Below, one piece after another: positions 34,650-44,324 of a stretch of 64,000 bases of DNA. The DNA is taken from positions 1,130,379 to 1,194,378 of the forward strand of contig NZ_LIVV01000001.1 in NCBI RefSeq assembly GCF_001905825.1. The letters run 5' to 3'. Numbering within the stretch: position 1 is the stretch's first letter; every line of letters starts with the position of its first letter. Below the pieces are notes generated by a model. The model saw only the letters and a list, made by a program, of their open reading frames with translations. It did no database searches and was not told where the DNA came from. The DNA is from Streptomyces sp. CB02009. Lineage in GTDB: Bacteria; Actinomycetota; Actinomycetes; Streptomycetales; Streptomycetaceae. Position numbers and translations under genes: made by a program.

Positions 34650-34922
34650 ACGTCCAGGGTGCCTCCGACCGCTCCGGAACGCCGAGCGAGCCTGGAAGGA
34701 CCGCGCAGCGGCGGAGCGGGCGACCTCGCACCCGGGCAGCATGCGGCCACATACCGGGGCAGCAAGCGGCCTCGCCCCCGGGCAAGCGACGGCCCCGCAG
34801 AACATTGGCTTGATCTAGCCGCTGAAAGGCCCGTTCCGGGTGCGAGGAGCCCCGCACCCGGAACCGCTAGCGGAACGTTCCTGTGCGGCTGCCTCGAACG
34901 GCTCCCGGCTGAGCGTCGGGAC
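34650..34922. other. 273-bp intergenic stretch with a terminator
   Basis: Between the 70-aa gene start and the GAF gene stop I see no gene. It contains the stem at 34833-34864 and, presumably, the promoter of the 70-aa gene. Confidence 0.6.
34833..34864 (-). terminator. Hairpin terminator after the GAF-domain gene
   Basis: GTTCCGGGTGCG (34833-34844) and CGCACCCGGAAC (34853-34864) are perfect 12-bp arms with an 8-nt loop, 58 bp downstream of the GAF-protein stop on the minus strand. Confidence 0.7.
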
Positions 34923-35951
34923 TCACCCGTGCTGGCCGGGGAAGGGCGCGGGGCCGCCGCCGGCGCCCAGGCGCTCGAACTGCTGCTGCACGTTGACGGA
35001 GAACGCGTGCGGGTCGGAGACCGTCGAGGCGTTCATGGCGACCGTCAGGATGCCGCTGATCGGGGCCCCGGGGGACGTGCGGACAGGAGTGCAGAGGAAG
35101 TCGAACTCCTGGTACCCGACGTGGTCGGCGGTCGGGAGCGAAGCCCGGTGCGTGATCGGCTGGCCGCTGTGGAAGGCGGTGTCCATGGCGTCGAAGACGC
35201 CGGCGCTCCGCAGGCCGGGCAGTTCCGAAGGACCGGGCAGGTACTGGCGGCCCATGCCGAAGACGACGGCCTGGCGGCCGTTGGCGTAGCGCATCAGATG
35301 GCGGGGGCCCTCGGTGAGCATGATGGGGAACGGAGCCCCGTCGAAGACGGCGAACAGCTCCTGCTGCTGCGCGAGGAGACTGTCCCGGAGCCGGAACTCC
35401 GACACCAGCGTCTGCGCGAGGTCGTGCATCAGCTCCTTGGTCTGCGGGTCCCAGGTACGCGGTGACGTGTCGGCCACACACAGGGTGCCGAGGATCATGC
35501 CGGTGTTGTCACGCAGGGGAGTGCCGAGGTAGGAGCGTACGCCCATGTCGTTGACCAGCGGATTGCCGGCGAAGCGCGGATAGTCGAGCACGTCGTCGAG
35601 AGCCAGCTGGGCTCCCTGCGCGACGACGTGGGGGCAGAACCCGTAGTCGCCGGGCGCCTCCCGCGCGACGGAGTTGCTCAGGTCGAAGGTGATGCCCGCA
35701 TCGGCGCTCGTCACCTCGTCGGGGGAGGTGTCGGGGGCCCGAGGGACGTACATGCCCCGGAACATCTGCGTCTGGTCGTTGATGAAGTTGACCATGGCCA
35801 GCGGCGCTCCGGTCACGGTCGCCGCCACCTTGGCCACGCGATCGAAGGTGGCTTCCGCGTCTGCCGAGTTGAGGCCAAGGGCCTGCAGGCGCTGCCGCCG
35901 GGCCTCGCCACTTGTCTGGGGATCCATGAGATCACATGAAATCAGATCCAC
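34923..35951 (-). CDS. GAF-domain sensor protein
   Basis: 342 aa. An N-terminal GAF domain (about residues 25-185) has the family segments MVNFINDQTQMFRGMYVPRA, GFCPHVVAQGAQLALDDV and YLGTPLRDNTGMILGTLCVA. A second, PAS-like region follows (FAVFDGAPFPIMLTEGPRHL). No kinase, phosphatase or DNA-binding domain is attached, so it probably senses a ligand or redox state for a partner. Neither ATG 35951 nor ATG 35927 has a strong SD, so the start is uncertain by 8 codons. Confidence 0.8.
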   Translation of the reverse strand: MDLISCDLMDPQTSGEARRQRLQALGLNSADAEATFDRVAKVAATVTGAPLAMVNFINDQTQMFRGMYVPRAPDTSPDEVTSADAGITFDLSNSVAREAPGDYGFCPHVVAQGAQLALDDVLDYPRFAGNPLVNDMGVRSYLGTPLRDNTGMILGTLCVADTSPRTWDPQTKELMHDLAQTLVSEFRLRDSLLAQQQELFAVFDGAPFPIMLTEGPRHLMRYANGRQAVVFGMGRQYLPGPSELPGLRSAGVFDAMDTAFHSGQPITHRASLPTADHVGYQEFDFLCTPVRTSPGAPISGILTVAMNASTVSDPHAFSVNVQQQFERLGAGGGPAPFPGQHG

Positions 35952-36091
35952 GGAACTGGTGGTCCGTCACCTCCCTGGATTTCGGGCCCGGTTGGGGGAG
36001 GCCAGAGGGTGATTCGCCATCCGTGGATGTCGAAGTGGGTGGATTTGACAGCGTGAGGCATGAAAACTGGCAGTATATCTGGAGAAAGAAG

Positions 36092-36181
36092 ATGTTTCAA
36101 CGAGTAGCGATCAATTCACGCCAACTGATCGCCGAAAGGCGGGGAATGGCGGCAAGGCATATGACAATCATGCGGGGTTGA
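36092..36181 (+). CDS. Possible 29-aa peptide upstream of the KS-ACP gene
   Basis: In the 539-bp gap between the GAF gene and the KS gene, ATG 36092 follows GGAGA at a fair distance and encodes a basic 29-residue peptide (MFQRVAINSRQLIAERRGMA ...). The stretch is AT-richer than its neighbours. It could be a small peptide or a leader, or only part of a regulatory region. I see no RiPP core features. The remainder of the gap (36182-36490) holds TTGAAT-N16-TGTACG at about 36431-36458, a weak promoter candidate for the biosynthetic genes. Confidence 0.3.
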   Translation: MFQRVAINSRQLIAERRGMAARHMTIMRG

Positions 36182-36490
36182 TCTAGGACGCGGGAGCACG
36201 TGGGCCGAGGAGACAGGCATGTGAGCGCACTGACCGGGGGCAGCCGGCCTGGTGGGGGCCGCTCGACCCCGTGGGGGGCACAACTCGTGGTGCCCGCAGG
36301 AGACGGAGCCCCGACCGGGCTCCACCCGCCACCCGCGAACGCCGCTCTGGCGACGTGCGGTTCGGTCCCCGGACTGGCCCACTCCCAGAACCGCAGGCCA
36401 ACGCCTACTGTACTGCCCAGGCGCGGTCCGTTGAATTGAAGCTGCTTCGCACTGTACGTGCTGCGGTGAGGCATTGAGGGAGTTTTCTGA

Positions 36491-38452
36491 ATGAACGGAG
36501 CGAACGCGGATGCGCGCTCAGTGGCGGTGGTCGGAATGGCCTGCCGACTTCCGGGAGCCGGAAACATCGACGAGTTCTGGCAGTTGCTGTGCAATCGGAC
36601 GGATGCCACCGCGGATTCCTCGCCCGATCGCTACGACGCCGACTTCCTCGACTCACTGAAACCCGAACCCGGCACCCTGGGCAGCCGCCGTGCCGGATAC
36701 GTGGACGGCCTGGCGGACTTCGACGCCGAGTTCTTCGGCATGTCCAGCAGCGACGCGGCCGAACTCGACCCCCAGCAGCGACTGCTGCTGATGACCGCCT
36801 GGGACGCCCTCGAAGAGGCCGGCTTGCGGCCCGATCGCCTGGCGGGAACCAGGACGGGCGTGTTCGTGGGAGCCACGCGAGCGGACTTCGTCGAACGCGC
36901 CTTCCGCCACGGCCCGCAGGCCATGACGGCCGTGCAGTACCTCAACTTCCGCTCGGTCATTCCCGCCCAGGTGTCGTACGCCTTCGACTTCCGCGGCCCG
37001 AGCATGCTCATCGACACGGCGTGCGCCTCCTCCCTCTACGCCGTGCACAGTGCCGTGCAGAGCCTGCGCGTGCGGGAGAGCTCCCTCGCGCTCGCCGCGG
37101 GTGTGAACCTGGTGCTGCGCCCCGACGAGGGCATCATGATGGGCCACGCCGGAACGCTGTCACCCGACGGCCGCAGCCGCTTCGGCGACGCCCGGGCGGA
37201 CGGCCACGCCCCGAGCGACGGGGTCGGCGTCGTGGTCCTCAAGCGACTGGCGGACGCCCTCGCCGACGGGGACCGGGTGCACGCCGTCATCGCCGGGAGC
37301 GCGGTGGGCACGGACGGCCGCACCACCGACCAGCTCCTGAACCCCTCCCTCACGGGCCAACTTGACGTACTGCGCTGGGCGTACGAGGACGCGGACGTCG
37401 ACCCGAGCGAGGTCGACTACGTCGAGGCCCACGGCACCGGCAGCCCCCTGCTCGACCCGCTGGAACTGCGAGCCCTCGGAGAGGTGCTGGGGGAGGGCCG
37501 CCCGGACCACAGGCCGCTCCTCGTGGGATCGGCGAAGTCGAACATCGGCCACGCGGAGGCCGCCGGCGGCATGGCCGGCCTGATCAAGACCGTGCTCTGC
37601 CTGCGGAACGGGCAGATACCGGCCAGTCTCCACGTCGACGAGCCGACCCCCGAAGTGGACTGGAAGAAGCTGCCGTTGCGGATACCGGTCGACCTCCACG
37701 ACCTCCCGTCATCGGACCGCCCGGCACTCGCCGGTGTGTCCAGCCAGGGCGTGTCCGCACTCAACGCCCATGTGGTGCTGCGCCAGGCGGACCACGCACC
37801 CGGCCGCGCGAAGGAAGCCGCCCCGGGCACTCCGTACGTCCTGGCGCTCTCCGCCCGTTCCCCCGAGGCCCTGGCCGACCTCGCCGCCGCCTACGTCACC
37901 TACCTGGGGGCGGGCGGCCGGGGAGCCGCGTACGGTCTGCGCGACATCTGCTACAGCGCGACCGCCCGCCGCACCCACCACGTCCACCGGCTTGCGGTCG
38001 TCGGAGCCGGCCACGAGGAACTGGCGCTCGCCCTGGCCACCGGAAGGGCGCCGGGAGGCGGGCGCACCGGGGTCCCCGCGCCGCTGGCCGCCGCCACCGA
38101 GCAGTACCTGGCCGGCGAAGAGGTGGACTGGGAGGCCCTGTTCGACGAACCCGGGGCGGTCGTGCCGCTGCCCCGGTACCCCTGGCAGACCCGCAGATAC
38201 TGGCCCGGCGAGGACCGGGGCACCGGCGCGGAGAGCGCCGCGGACTGGCTGCTGCGTGAGCACGCCCGTACCGACTTCGACGACGCCTCGCGCCTCTCCG
38301 ACATAGGGATCGACTCCCTCGCCCGACTCCAGCTCATCGTCGAACTGAGCCAGCAGACGGGACAGGAGATCGACCCGGAGGAAGTCGGACGGCTCGGCAC
38401 CGTGGGGGAGTTGCGCCTCTGGACCGACGCGCTCGTGGTCGGTGCGCGATGA
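36491..38452 (+). CDS. AT-less polyketide synthase: KS domain, adaptor linker, ACP
   Basis: 653 aa. The ketosynthase (residues ~9-440) keeps its full triad: Cys178 in DTACASSLY, His314 in VEAHGTGSP and His354 in KSNIGHAEAAGG. Residues ~445-575 contain both linkers that normally flank an acyltransferase (ALSARSPEALADLAAAYV and the post-AT EEVDWEALF with PLPRYPWQTRRYW), with nothing between. Residues 585-645 form a carrier domain with GIDSLARLQ (Ser609, phosphopantetheine site). This is the layout of trans-AT type modules, but a single-module KS-ACP with no reductive domains. Its stop overlaps the adenylation gene start (ATGA, 38449-38452). No AT, thioesterase or PPTase lies in the window. Confidence 0.9.
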   Translation: MNGANADARSVAVVGMACRLPGAGNIDEFWQLLCNRTDATADSSPDRYDADFLDSLKPEPGTLGSRRAGYVDGLADFDAEFFGMSSSDAAELDPQQRLLLMTAWDALEEAGLRPDRLAGTRTGVFVGATRADFVERAFRHGPQAMTAVQYLNFRSVIPAQVSYAFDFRGPSMLIDTACASSLYAVHSAVQSLRVRESSLALAAGVNLVLRPDEGIMMGHAGTLSPDGRSRFGDARADGHAPSDGVGVVVLKRLADALADGDRVHAVIAGSAVGTDGRTTDQLLNPSLTGQLDVLRWAYEDADVDPSEVDYVEAHGTGSPLLDPLELRALGEVLGEGRPDHRPLLVGSAKSNIGHAEAAGGMAGLIKTVLCLRNGQIPASLHVDEPTPEVDWKKLPLRIPVDLHDLPSSDRPALAGVSSQGVSALNAHVVLRQADHAPGRAKEAAPGTPYVLALSARSPEALADLAAAYVTYLGAGGRGAAYGLRDICYSATARRTHHVHRLAVVGAGHEELALALATGRAPGGGRTGVPAPLAAATEQYLAGEEVDWEALFDEPGAVVPLPRYPWQTRRYWPGEDRGTGAESAADWLLREHARTDFDDASRLSDIGIDSLARLQLIVELSQQTGQEIDPEEVGRLGTVGELRLWTDALVVGAR

Positions 38453-39981
38453 CCGACCCGCAGCACGTGTACGGCTGGTTCGCGCGCTCCGTCGAGCGGT
38501 ACGGCGACGAGCGCGTCGCACTCGAAGTGGGCGGGCAGTCCCTGACGTACCGCCAACTGGACGACCTGGCCGCGGGCCACGCCGCGCAGATCCTCGCACG
38601 CACCGGATCGGGCCCCCGGCGCGTCGGGCTGCTGGCCGGCCGCACCGTCAGCGCCTACGCCGGCTATCTCGGCGCACTGCGCGCCGGCGCGACGGTCGTC
38701 CCCCTCAACCCCGAGCACCCGCCGTCCCGCACCGCCTCCATCATCGAAGCGGCAGGCCTCGACCTCGTGCTCACCGACACCCCGGGCGCCGCCGTCGTCC
38801 TGGGCGTGACCGAGCTGCTCCTCCAGCCCACAACCGCGCCCGGCCCGCCGCCGCCCGCCCCGTCGGACCTCCCCGAACCGGGCCCGGACGACATCGCGTA
38901 CATCATCTTCACCTCAGGATCGACCGGCAGCCCCAAGGGCGTTCCGGTCCTCCACCGGAATCTCTGCGCCTATCTCGCCGTGATGGCCGGCCGCTACGGG
39001 ATCGGGGCGGACAGCCGGATGTCGGCGGCCTTCGACCTGACCTTCGACGGTTCCGTGCACGACCTCTTCGTCGCCTGGGCGGCCGGCGGGACGCTGGTCG
39101 TGCCGAGCGCGGCCCAACTCCTGTCGCCGGTGGCGACGGTCAACAACCTGCGGCTGACCCACTGGTTCTCGGTGCCCTCGCTGATCTCCTTCGCGGAGCG
39201 CCTCGGCACGCTCAAGCCCGACAGCATGCCCACCCTCCGGTGGAGCGTCTTCGGCGGTGAGGCCCTCCCGCTCACCGCGGCCCGCGCCTGGCGGACCGCG
39301 GCGCCGCGGAGCGCGATCGAGGTGCTCTACGGGCCGACCGAGCTCACCATCTCCTGCACGGCCCACCGGCTTCCGGACGATCCCTCCGCATGGCCCACCA
39401 CACCCAACGGGACCGCGCCGATCGGGCACTGCCATCCGGGCCTGGAGCACCTGGTCCTGGACGAGGACGGGCTTCCCGCAGACACCGGCGAGCTGCTGGT
39501 CCGCGGGCCGCAGCGGTTCCCCGGGTACCTGGACCCGACGCACGACGCGGGCCGCTTCCACCCTCCCGGCGACGGCGCCGACGCCTCCGCGGAAGAGGTG
39601 ACCGCCGACCACTGGTACCGCACCGGAGACCGCGTCACCCTCCGGGACGGTGCCCTCGTGCACCTCGGCAGGACCGACCACCAGATCAAGGTACGCGGGC
39701 ACCGCATCGAGCCGGGCGAGGTCGAGGCCGTACTGCGGGAACTGGACGGCGTCCGCGACGCGTACGTGCTCGCCGTGCCGGACGCCCAGGGCTCGCCCGA
39801 ACTCCACGCGGTCGTGACCGGCGGCGCGTGCGATCCGCAGAAGCTGTTCGCGGAGCTCACCGACCGCCTCCCGCCCTACATGCGACCCCGCCGCATCTCG
39901 GTCCTCGAAAGCCTTCCCCTGAACGCCAACGGAAAGATCGACCACCGTGCGCTGTTGACAGAGCTGTCCCTCACACGCTGA
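38449..39981 (+). CDS. Stand-alone amino-acid adenylation enzyme (NRPS A-domain type)
   Basis: 510 aa. ANL-superfamily core motifs: FTSGSTGSPKGV (A3), LYGPTE (A5), YRTGD (A7), GRTDHQIKVRGHRIEPGEVE (A8) and NANGKID (A10, catalytic Lys496). The segment FDGSVHDLF aligns with the A4 region and keeps the Asp that contacts the alpha-amino group in NRPS A domains, so an amino acid (not a fatty acid) is the likely substrate. I cannot name it with confidence. No carrier or condensation domain is fused, so it should load a partner, most plausibly the ACP of the coupled upstream KS-ACP protein. ATGA overlap with the KS gene. Confidence 0.88.
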   Translation: MTDPQHVYGWFARSVERYGDERVALEVGGQSLTYRQLDDLAAGHAAQILARTGSGPRRVGLLAGRTVSAYAGYLGALRAGATVVPLNPEHPPSRTASIIEAAGLDLVLTDTPGAAVVLGVTELLLQPTTAPGPPPPAPSDLPEPGPDDIAYIIFTSGSTGSPKGVPVLHRNLCAYLAVMAGRYGIGADSRMSAAFDLTFDGSVHDLFVAWAAGGTLVVPSAAQLLSPVATVNNLRLTHWFSVPSLISFAERLGTLKPDSMPTLRWSVFGGEALPLTAARAWRTAAPRSAIEVLYGPTELTISCTAHRLPDDPSAWPTTPNGTAPIGHCHPGLEHLVLDEDGLPADTGELLVRGPQRFPGYLDPTHDAGRFHPPGDGADASAEEVTADHWYRTGDRVTLRDGALVHLGRTDHQIKVRGHRIEPGEVEAVLRELDGVRDAYVLAVPDAQGSPELHAVVTGGACDPQKLFAELTDRLPPYMRPRRISVLESLPLNANGKIDHRALLTELSLTR

Positions 39982-40065
39982 CCGGCACCGCGCAGGGCCC
40001 GGCCTCCCGGGGGAGGGGCCTGCCCGACGCGGTTCAACCCACCATCCCTATGAGGCAGCACCCAC

Positions 40066-41250
40066 ATGCTCGACGTCATCGTCGTCGGCGCACGCGTCGC
40101 CGGCTCCGCCACCGCCCTCCAGCTCGCCCGGGCGGGCCACCGCGTCCTGGTCCTCGACCGCGCCACGTTCCCCTCCGACACCCTCTCCACGCACCTCATC
40201 CACCAGCCGGGAGTGGCGGCACTGGCCCGGTGGGGCCTGCTCGACGAGCTGAAGGCCACCGGATGCCCGCCTCTGGAGCGCGTCGCGTACGAGGTCGCCG
40301 GCATCCGCCTGGAGGGCTGCGGCCGAGGCGTGGACGGCCAACGGGCCGCCTACGCTCCCCGCCGGCACGTCCTGGACCCCCTGCTCGCCGAAGCCGCGGC
40401 CAAGGCCGGCGCAGAGATACGACTGGGCTGCCGTGTGACGGGGCTGCTGCACGACACCACGGGCCGGGTCGTCGGTGTGGAGGGCACCCACGACGGGAAG
40501 GCCTTCCGCGAACACGCGCGCCTGGTCATCGGCGCGGACGGCATGCGGTCCACCGTCGCCGGCCTCACCGGAGCCCCGACCGTCGTCGAGCACCCCCGGC
40601 TGACCTGTGCGTACTACTCGTACTGGCAGGGCGTGCCGGCCGACCTCGAACTGTACGAGGCCCCCGACCGCTGGGTCGCCGCCGTCGCCACCCACCAGGC
40701 CACCCTGGTCCTGACGTACTTCCCCCAGTCCCGCTTCGAGGAGGTCCGCGCCGACGCGGAGCATCACCACCTCCAGCAGGTACGGGCCACCGCTCCCGCC
40801 CTGTACGAACGGCTGCAGGGCGCCACCCAGGTGGAGCGCCTGCGCGGCACCGGCGACCAGCAGAACTACTTCCGGCAGGCGGCGGGGCCCGGGTGGGCCC
40901 TGGTCGGCGACGCGGGACACCACAAGGACTCCATCACCGCGCGCGGCATCAGCGACGCCTTCCTCCAGGCCGAGCTGCTGGCCCGGCACGTCGGCGGACG
41001 GCTCGACGGCGATCCGGCCATTCTCGACGAGGGCCTCGCCCAGTACGGAAAGGAGAGGGACGCCGCGCTCCTCCCCGGCTACGAGGCGACCCTGGCGGTG
41101 GGACGTCTCGCCGAACAGCACCCGCAGCGACTGGCGTTGCTCCGTGCGATCCGACAGGATCCCGAACTCACCTCGGTCTACTTCGACATGGTCGCCGGCA
41201 CCGCCACCATCAGCGACCTCTACACGCCGAAGTTGCTCGCGTTGCTGTGA
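40066..41250 (+). CDS. FAD-dependent oxidoreductase (monooxygenase/halogenase-like)
   Basis: 394 aa. The N-terminal FAD loop is VIVVGARVAGSATALQLARA (the usual GAGPAG replaced by GARVAG, as in a common Streptomyces subgroup), followed by LVIGADGMRSTVA (GD motif) and GDAGHHKDSITARGISDAFL (second FAD motif). The family includes aromatic and aliphatic monooxygenases and reductases; no WxWxIP halogenase motif is seen. It follows the A gene by 84 bp on the same strand, so it is probably the tailoring enzyme of the same pathway. GAGGCAGCA precedes ATG 40066. Confidence 0.9.
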   Translation: MLDVIVVGARVAGSATALQLARAGHRVLVLDRATFPSDTLSTHLIHQPGVAALARWGLLDELKATGCPPLERVAYEVAGIRLEGCGRGVDGQRAAYAPRRHVLDPLLAEAAAKAGAEIRLGCRVTGLLHDTTGRVVGVEGTHDGKAFREHARLVIGADGMRSTVAGLTGAPTVVEHPRLTCAYYSYWQGVPADLELYEAPDRWVAAVATHQATLVLTYFPQSRFEEVRADAEHHHLQQVRATAPALYERLQGATQVERLRGTGDQQNYFRQAAGPGWALVGDAGHHKDSITARGISDAFLQAELLARHVGGRLDGDPAILDEGLAQYGKERDAALLPGYEATLAVGRLAEQHPQRLALLRAIRQDPELTSVYFDMVAGTATISDLYTPKLLALL

Positions 41251-41472
41251 CCGGATTCAATCGGTGCCGACGCCCACCAACTCGCCCTGTCCATGAGTCC
41301 GTTGACCGGGTCCGATGGCGCCGGGCGAGGCGTACCGGTACCACGGACTCCTGATACGGTGCGCCTTGATCACTGCCGTGGTGCTCCTGCGTCAAGGCGC
41401 CACGCCGCAGGCGGTCAGGACCGCTGAGCATCATCTTCACTGTCGTCAGCTCGCTGCGAGGATTCCATTCAG

Positions 41473-44292
41473 ATGTCAGGCACTAGCGACCCGAAGGCGC
41501 GGCACCGGCTTGTCCCGCGCAGGTCTCTCCGCACGCAGCTGATCATGCCGATCGTCGCCCCCGCCATCGCGCTCACCGGCCTCTGGGGCTACACGGCCGC
41601 CGGTCTGGCCGGCGAGCAGATCCAGCTGCAGGACGACGCGGAACGCACCGCCACGACCGGCGGCAGGACTCTGAACGTGGTGACCGCGCTGCAGCAGGAG
41701 CGGCGCCTCACCGCCCTGTGGCAGACGAGCCGCTCGGCCGCCGCGCGCGGCGCCCTGGACCAGGCCCGCACGAAGACCGACGCCGCGGTCGTGGAGTTCC
41801 GGGCCGGCCTGTCCTCCACGGACGGCTCGCTCGGCGCGGCGGCGAGGCGCCTCGGAAGCTCCCTGGACACGCTCACCGGCCGACGCGAGGCCGTCGACAC
41901 CCGCACCATGTCCTCCGCCGACGCCTTCGGCCACCTCACCGACGTCATCCAGAGCGGTACCGACCTGATCGGCGCCGCGGTGCGCAGCGAGGACGGGCCG
42001 CTCGCCCAGGGAGGCAACGCCACCGCCACCCTGGTCCGACTCGTCGAGATGCTCTCGCGCGAGGACGCCCTGCTGTCCGCCGGCCTCCCTCAGGGCGGCA
42101 TCTCCGCGGCCGACCACCAGCGATTCGGCCAATCCGTCGCCGCCCAGCGGGAGATACGGGCCTCGCTGGCGGGGGACCAGCTGCCCGCCGACGCCCGCAC
42201 CCGATACGCGCAGATCGCCGCCGGCCCGCAGGCCACCTCCATCGCCTCCGTCGAGGACGCGGTCATCGCGGCACCGGCGGCACAGCTGCCCTCCTCGACG
42301 AAGGCCTGGAGCGACGACGCCGAGACCCTCGTCACCGACCTGCAGAAGGTCACCGCCGCCTCGCTGGACGAGCTGGCCGACGCGGCCTCCGACCGCGCGA
42401 CCGGTCTGCTCATCGGCCTCATCGCCGGAACGACCCTCACCGCGGCCCTCCTCACGGCCGGCGCCGTCCTGGGTCTCAGGGCCCGCCGCTCCACCCTCGA
42501 CGCGGTGGTCGAACTCCAGCGCCGGACCGAGGAGATGGCCCGCCAGTGGCCCCAGGCAGTCGCCCAGTCCGAGCGCGGCGAACCGCTCGCCCCCGTCGTC
42601 CCGACGTCGCCGCTGCTTGCCTCCGGTGAACTCCAGCTCCTGGGATCCGCGATCGAGGGACTCCGCCACACGGCCATCGACACCCTGCTCAGCCAGTCCC
42701 GAGGGCACGCGGGCGCCGAGAAGGTGCTCGGCCAGCTGACGCGACGCACCCAGACCCTGATCCACCGCCTCATCGCGCTCCTGGACGACCTGGAGCGCAA
42801 GCACGGCGACTCCGACCTCCTCAAAGACATCTTCAAGGTGGACCACCTCGCCACGCGCGTGCGACGGCACGCCGAGAACCTGGTGATCCTCGGCGACACG
42901 CCCCCCAGCCGCCGTATGACCGAGCCGGTGACCATCACCGACGTGATGCGCAGCGCCGTCGCCGAGACCGAGCACTACACGCGCGTCAAGGTCGAGAACC
43001 TCCCGGCGACGAAGCGGATAGCGCTGGCCGGGCGGGCCGTCGCCGACGTCACCCACCTGCTCGCCGAACTCGTGGAGAACGCCACCAACTTCTCCCCGCC
43101 CTACACCCAGGTCGTCGTCAGCGCGCTGCACGTCGCCGACGGCGTCGCCCTGCACGTCGAGGACCACGGCCTCGGCATCCCGGCGGACCAGCTCGCCCAC
43201 GCCAACCACATCCTGGCCCATCCGCAGAAGCCCGACATGGCGGCCCTCGGCGCCGACCCGCGCCTCGGGCACTTCGTGGTCTCCCGGCTGGCCCAGCGGC
43301 ACCGGATCCGGGTCGAACTGCGTCCCTCGGTCTACGGCGGCACCCTCGCCATCGTGTTCCTGCCGGTCCACATGCTGGAGGAGCTCGGCTCCCCGGTCAT
43401 GGACCAGCTCAGGGCCGCCGCCCAGGTCTCCGTCAACGCGATCGACGCCGGCACGGTCCCGCAGCCCGGGGACGCCCCCTCCTTCGGATCCGCGACCTCC
43501 GCGCTCCCCGAACCGACGCCGCTCACCCGGCCGTCGGACGGGCCGCCCGGCCTGGTCGGCGTTCCCGGCAGGCGGGACGAGCACGACCTCGCCGCGGACG
43601 CCCAGGACATCGGCGGAGCCCCCGTCGCCCCTCCGCAGGAGACGCACAGCCGCGTCCCGGACTACAGCGGATTCCCCACGTACGGCGGCGCCGGACTCGT
43701 CTCCCCGCACCACCAGGACGGCGCCGAGTCCCTCGACACGCGCCAGCGGCCGGTGAGCCCCGAACCCCCTCGGGCCGCACCCGTTCCCCGCCAGGCGCCC
43801 GCCGCCGGCCCCCCGGCCGCCGGCCCCGTCCCACCGATGCCCACCGGCCGCCCCCTGCCGGACGCACCGGTCCCGCCCATGCCCGCAGGCCGACCCATGG
43901 CGAACGCACCGGCCCCTTCGGCCCCCACCGGCCGCCCCATGGCCGACGCGTCCCTCCCGCCGGCGCCCCGCGCCGCCGAGAACCCGTACAGAATGCCGGG
44001 CGCCGAGAGCCCGTACGGAACGCCGGGCGCTGAGAGTCCGTACGGAACGCCGGGCGGTGACAGGCCGAACCTCGGGCAACCCGCCACACTGCCCCAGCGC
44101 ACGCGCGGGTCCAGCCTTGCCGTACAGCTGCGCCGTGAGGCGGCGGAGGCCGGCACCCGTCTCGAGAACGAGGGCGCCGGGCCGACCTCGCCCGAAGCGT
44201 CGGCCCGCATCATCGCCGCCATCCGACGCGGGATGGACCAGGCCACCGGAACCCACAGCGCTCCACCCCACGACGGTGGACGGGCGTACTGA
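41473..44292 (+). CDS. cvnA: CvnA-type sensor histidine-kinase-like protein of a conservon
   Basis: 939 aa. One transmembrane segment near residue 35, an extracellular helical sensing region (about 55-300, nitrate-sensor-like), a second membrane segment (ATGLLIGLIAGTTLTAALLT), then an HATPase domain. ATPase motifs: LLAELVENATNFSPPYTQV (N box), VEDHGLGIP (G1). The phospho-acceptor helix is not canonical, as usual for CvnA. The C-terminal ~300 residues are Pro/Ala-rich and disordered, with three repeats of ESPYGTPGA-type sequence near 43980-44055. It is the receptor of a conservon operon, in which CvnB, C and D are thought to form a G-protein-like complex. ATG 41473. Confidence 0.93.
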   Translation: MSGTSDPKARHRLVPRRSLRTQLIMPIVAPAIALTGLWGYTAAGLAGEQIQLQDDAERTATTGGRTLNVVTALQQERRLTALWQTSRSAAARGALDQARTKTDAAVVEFRAGLSSTDGSLGAAARRLGSSLDTLTGRREAVDTRTMSSADAFGHLTDVIQSGTDLIGAAVRSEDGPLAQGGNATATLVRLVEMLSREDALLSAGLPQGGISAADHQRFGQSVAAQREIRASLAGDQLPADARTRYAQIAAGPQATSIASVEDAVIAAPAAQLPSSTKAWSDDAETLVTDLQKVTAASLDELADAASDRATGLLIGLIAGTTLTAALLTAGAVLGLRARRSTLDAVVELQRRTEEMARQWPQAVAQSERGEPLAPVVPTSPLLASGELQLLGSAIEGLRHTAIDTLLSQSRGHAGAEKVLGQLTRRTQTLIHRLIALLDDLERKHGDSDLLKDIFKVDHLATRVRRHAENLVILGDTPPSRRMTEPVTITDVMRSAVAETEHYTRVKVENLPATKRIALAGRAVADVTHLLAELVENATNFSPPYTQVVVSALHVADGVALHVEDHGLGIPADQLAHANHILAHPQKPDMAALGADPRLGHFVVSRLAQRHRIRVELRPSVYGGTLAIVFLPVHMLEELGSPVMDQLRAAAQVSVNAIDAGTVPQPGDAPSFGSATSALPEPTPLTRPSDGPPGLVGVPGRRDEHDLAADAQDIGGAPVAPPQETHSRVPDYSGFPTYGGAGLVSPHHQDGAESLDTRQRPVSPEPPRAAPVPRQAPAAGPPAAGPVPPMPTGRPLPDAPVPPMPAGRPMANAPAPSAPTGRPMADASLPPAPRAAENPYRMPGAESPYGTPGAESPYGTPGGDRPNLGQPATLPQRTRGSSLAVQLRREAAEAGTRLENEGAGPTSPEASARIIAAIRRGMDQATGTHSAPPHDGGRAY

Positions 44293-44324
44293 CCATGGGA
44301 CCCAACGAACTGCGAAGGAATGCA

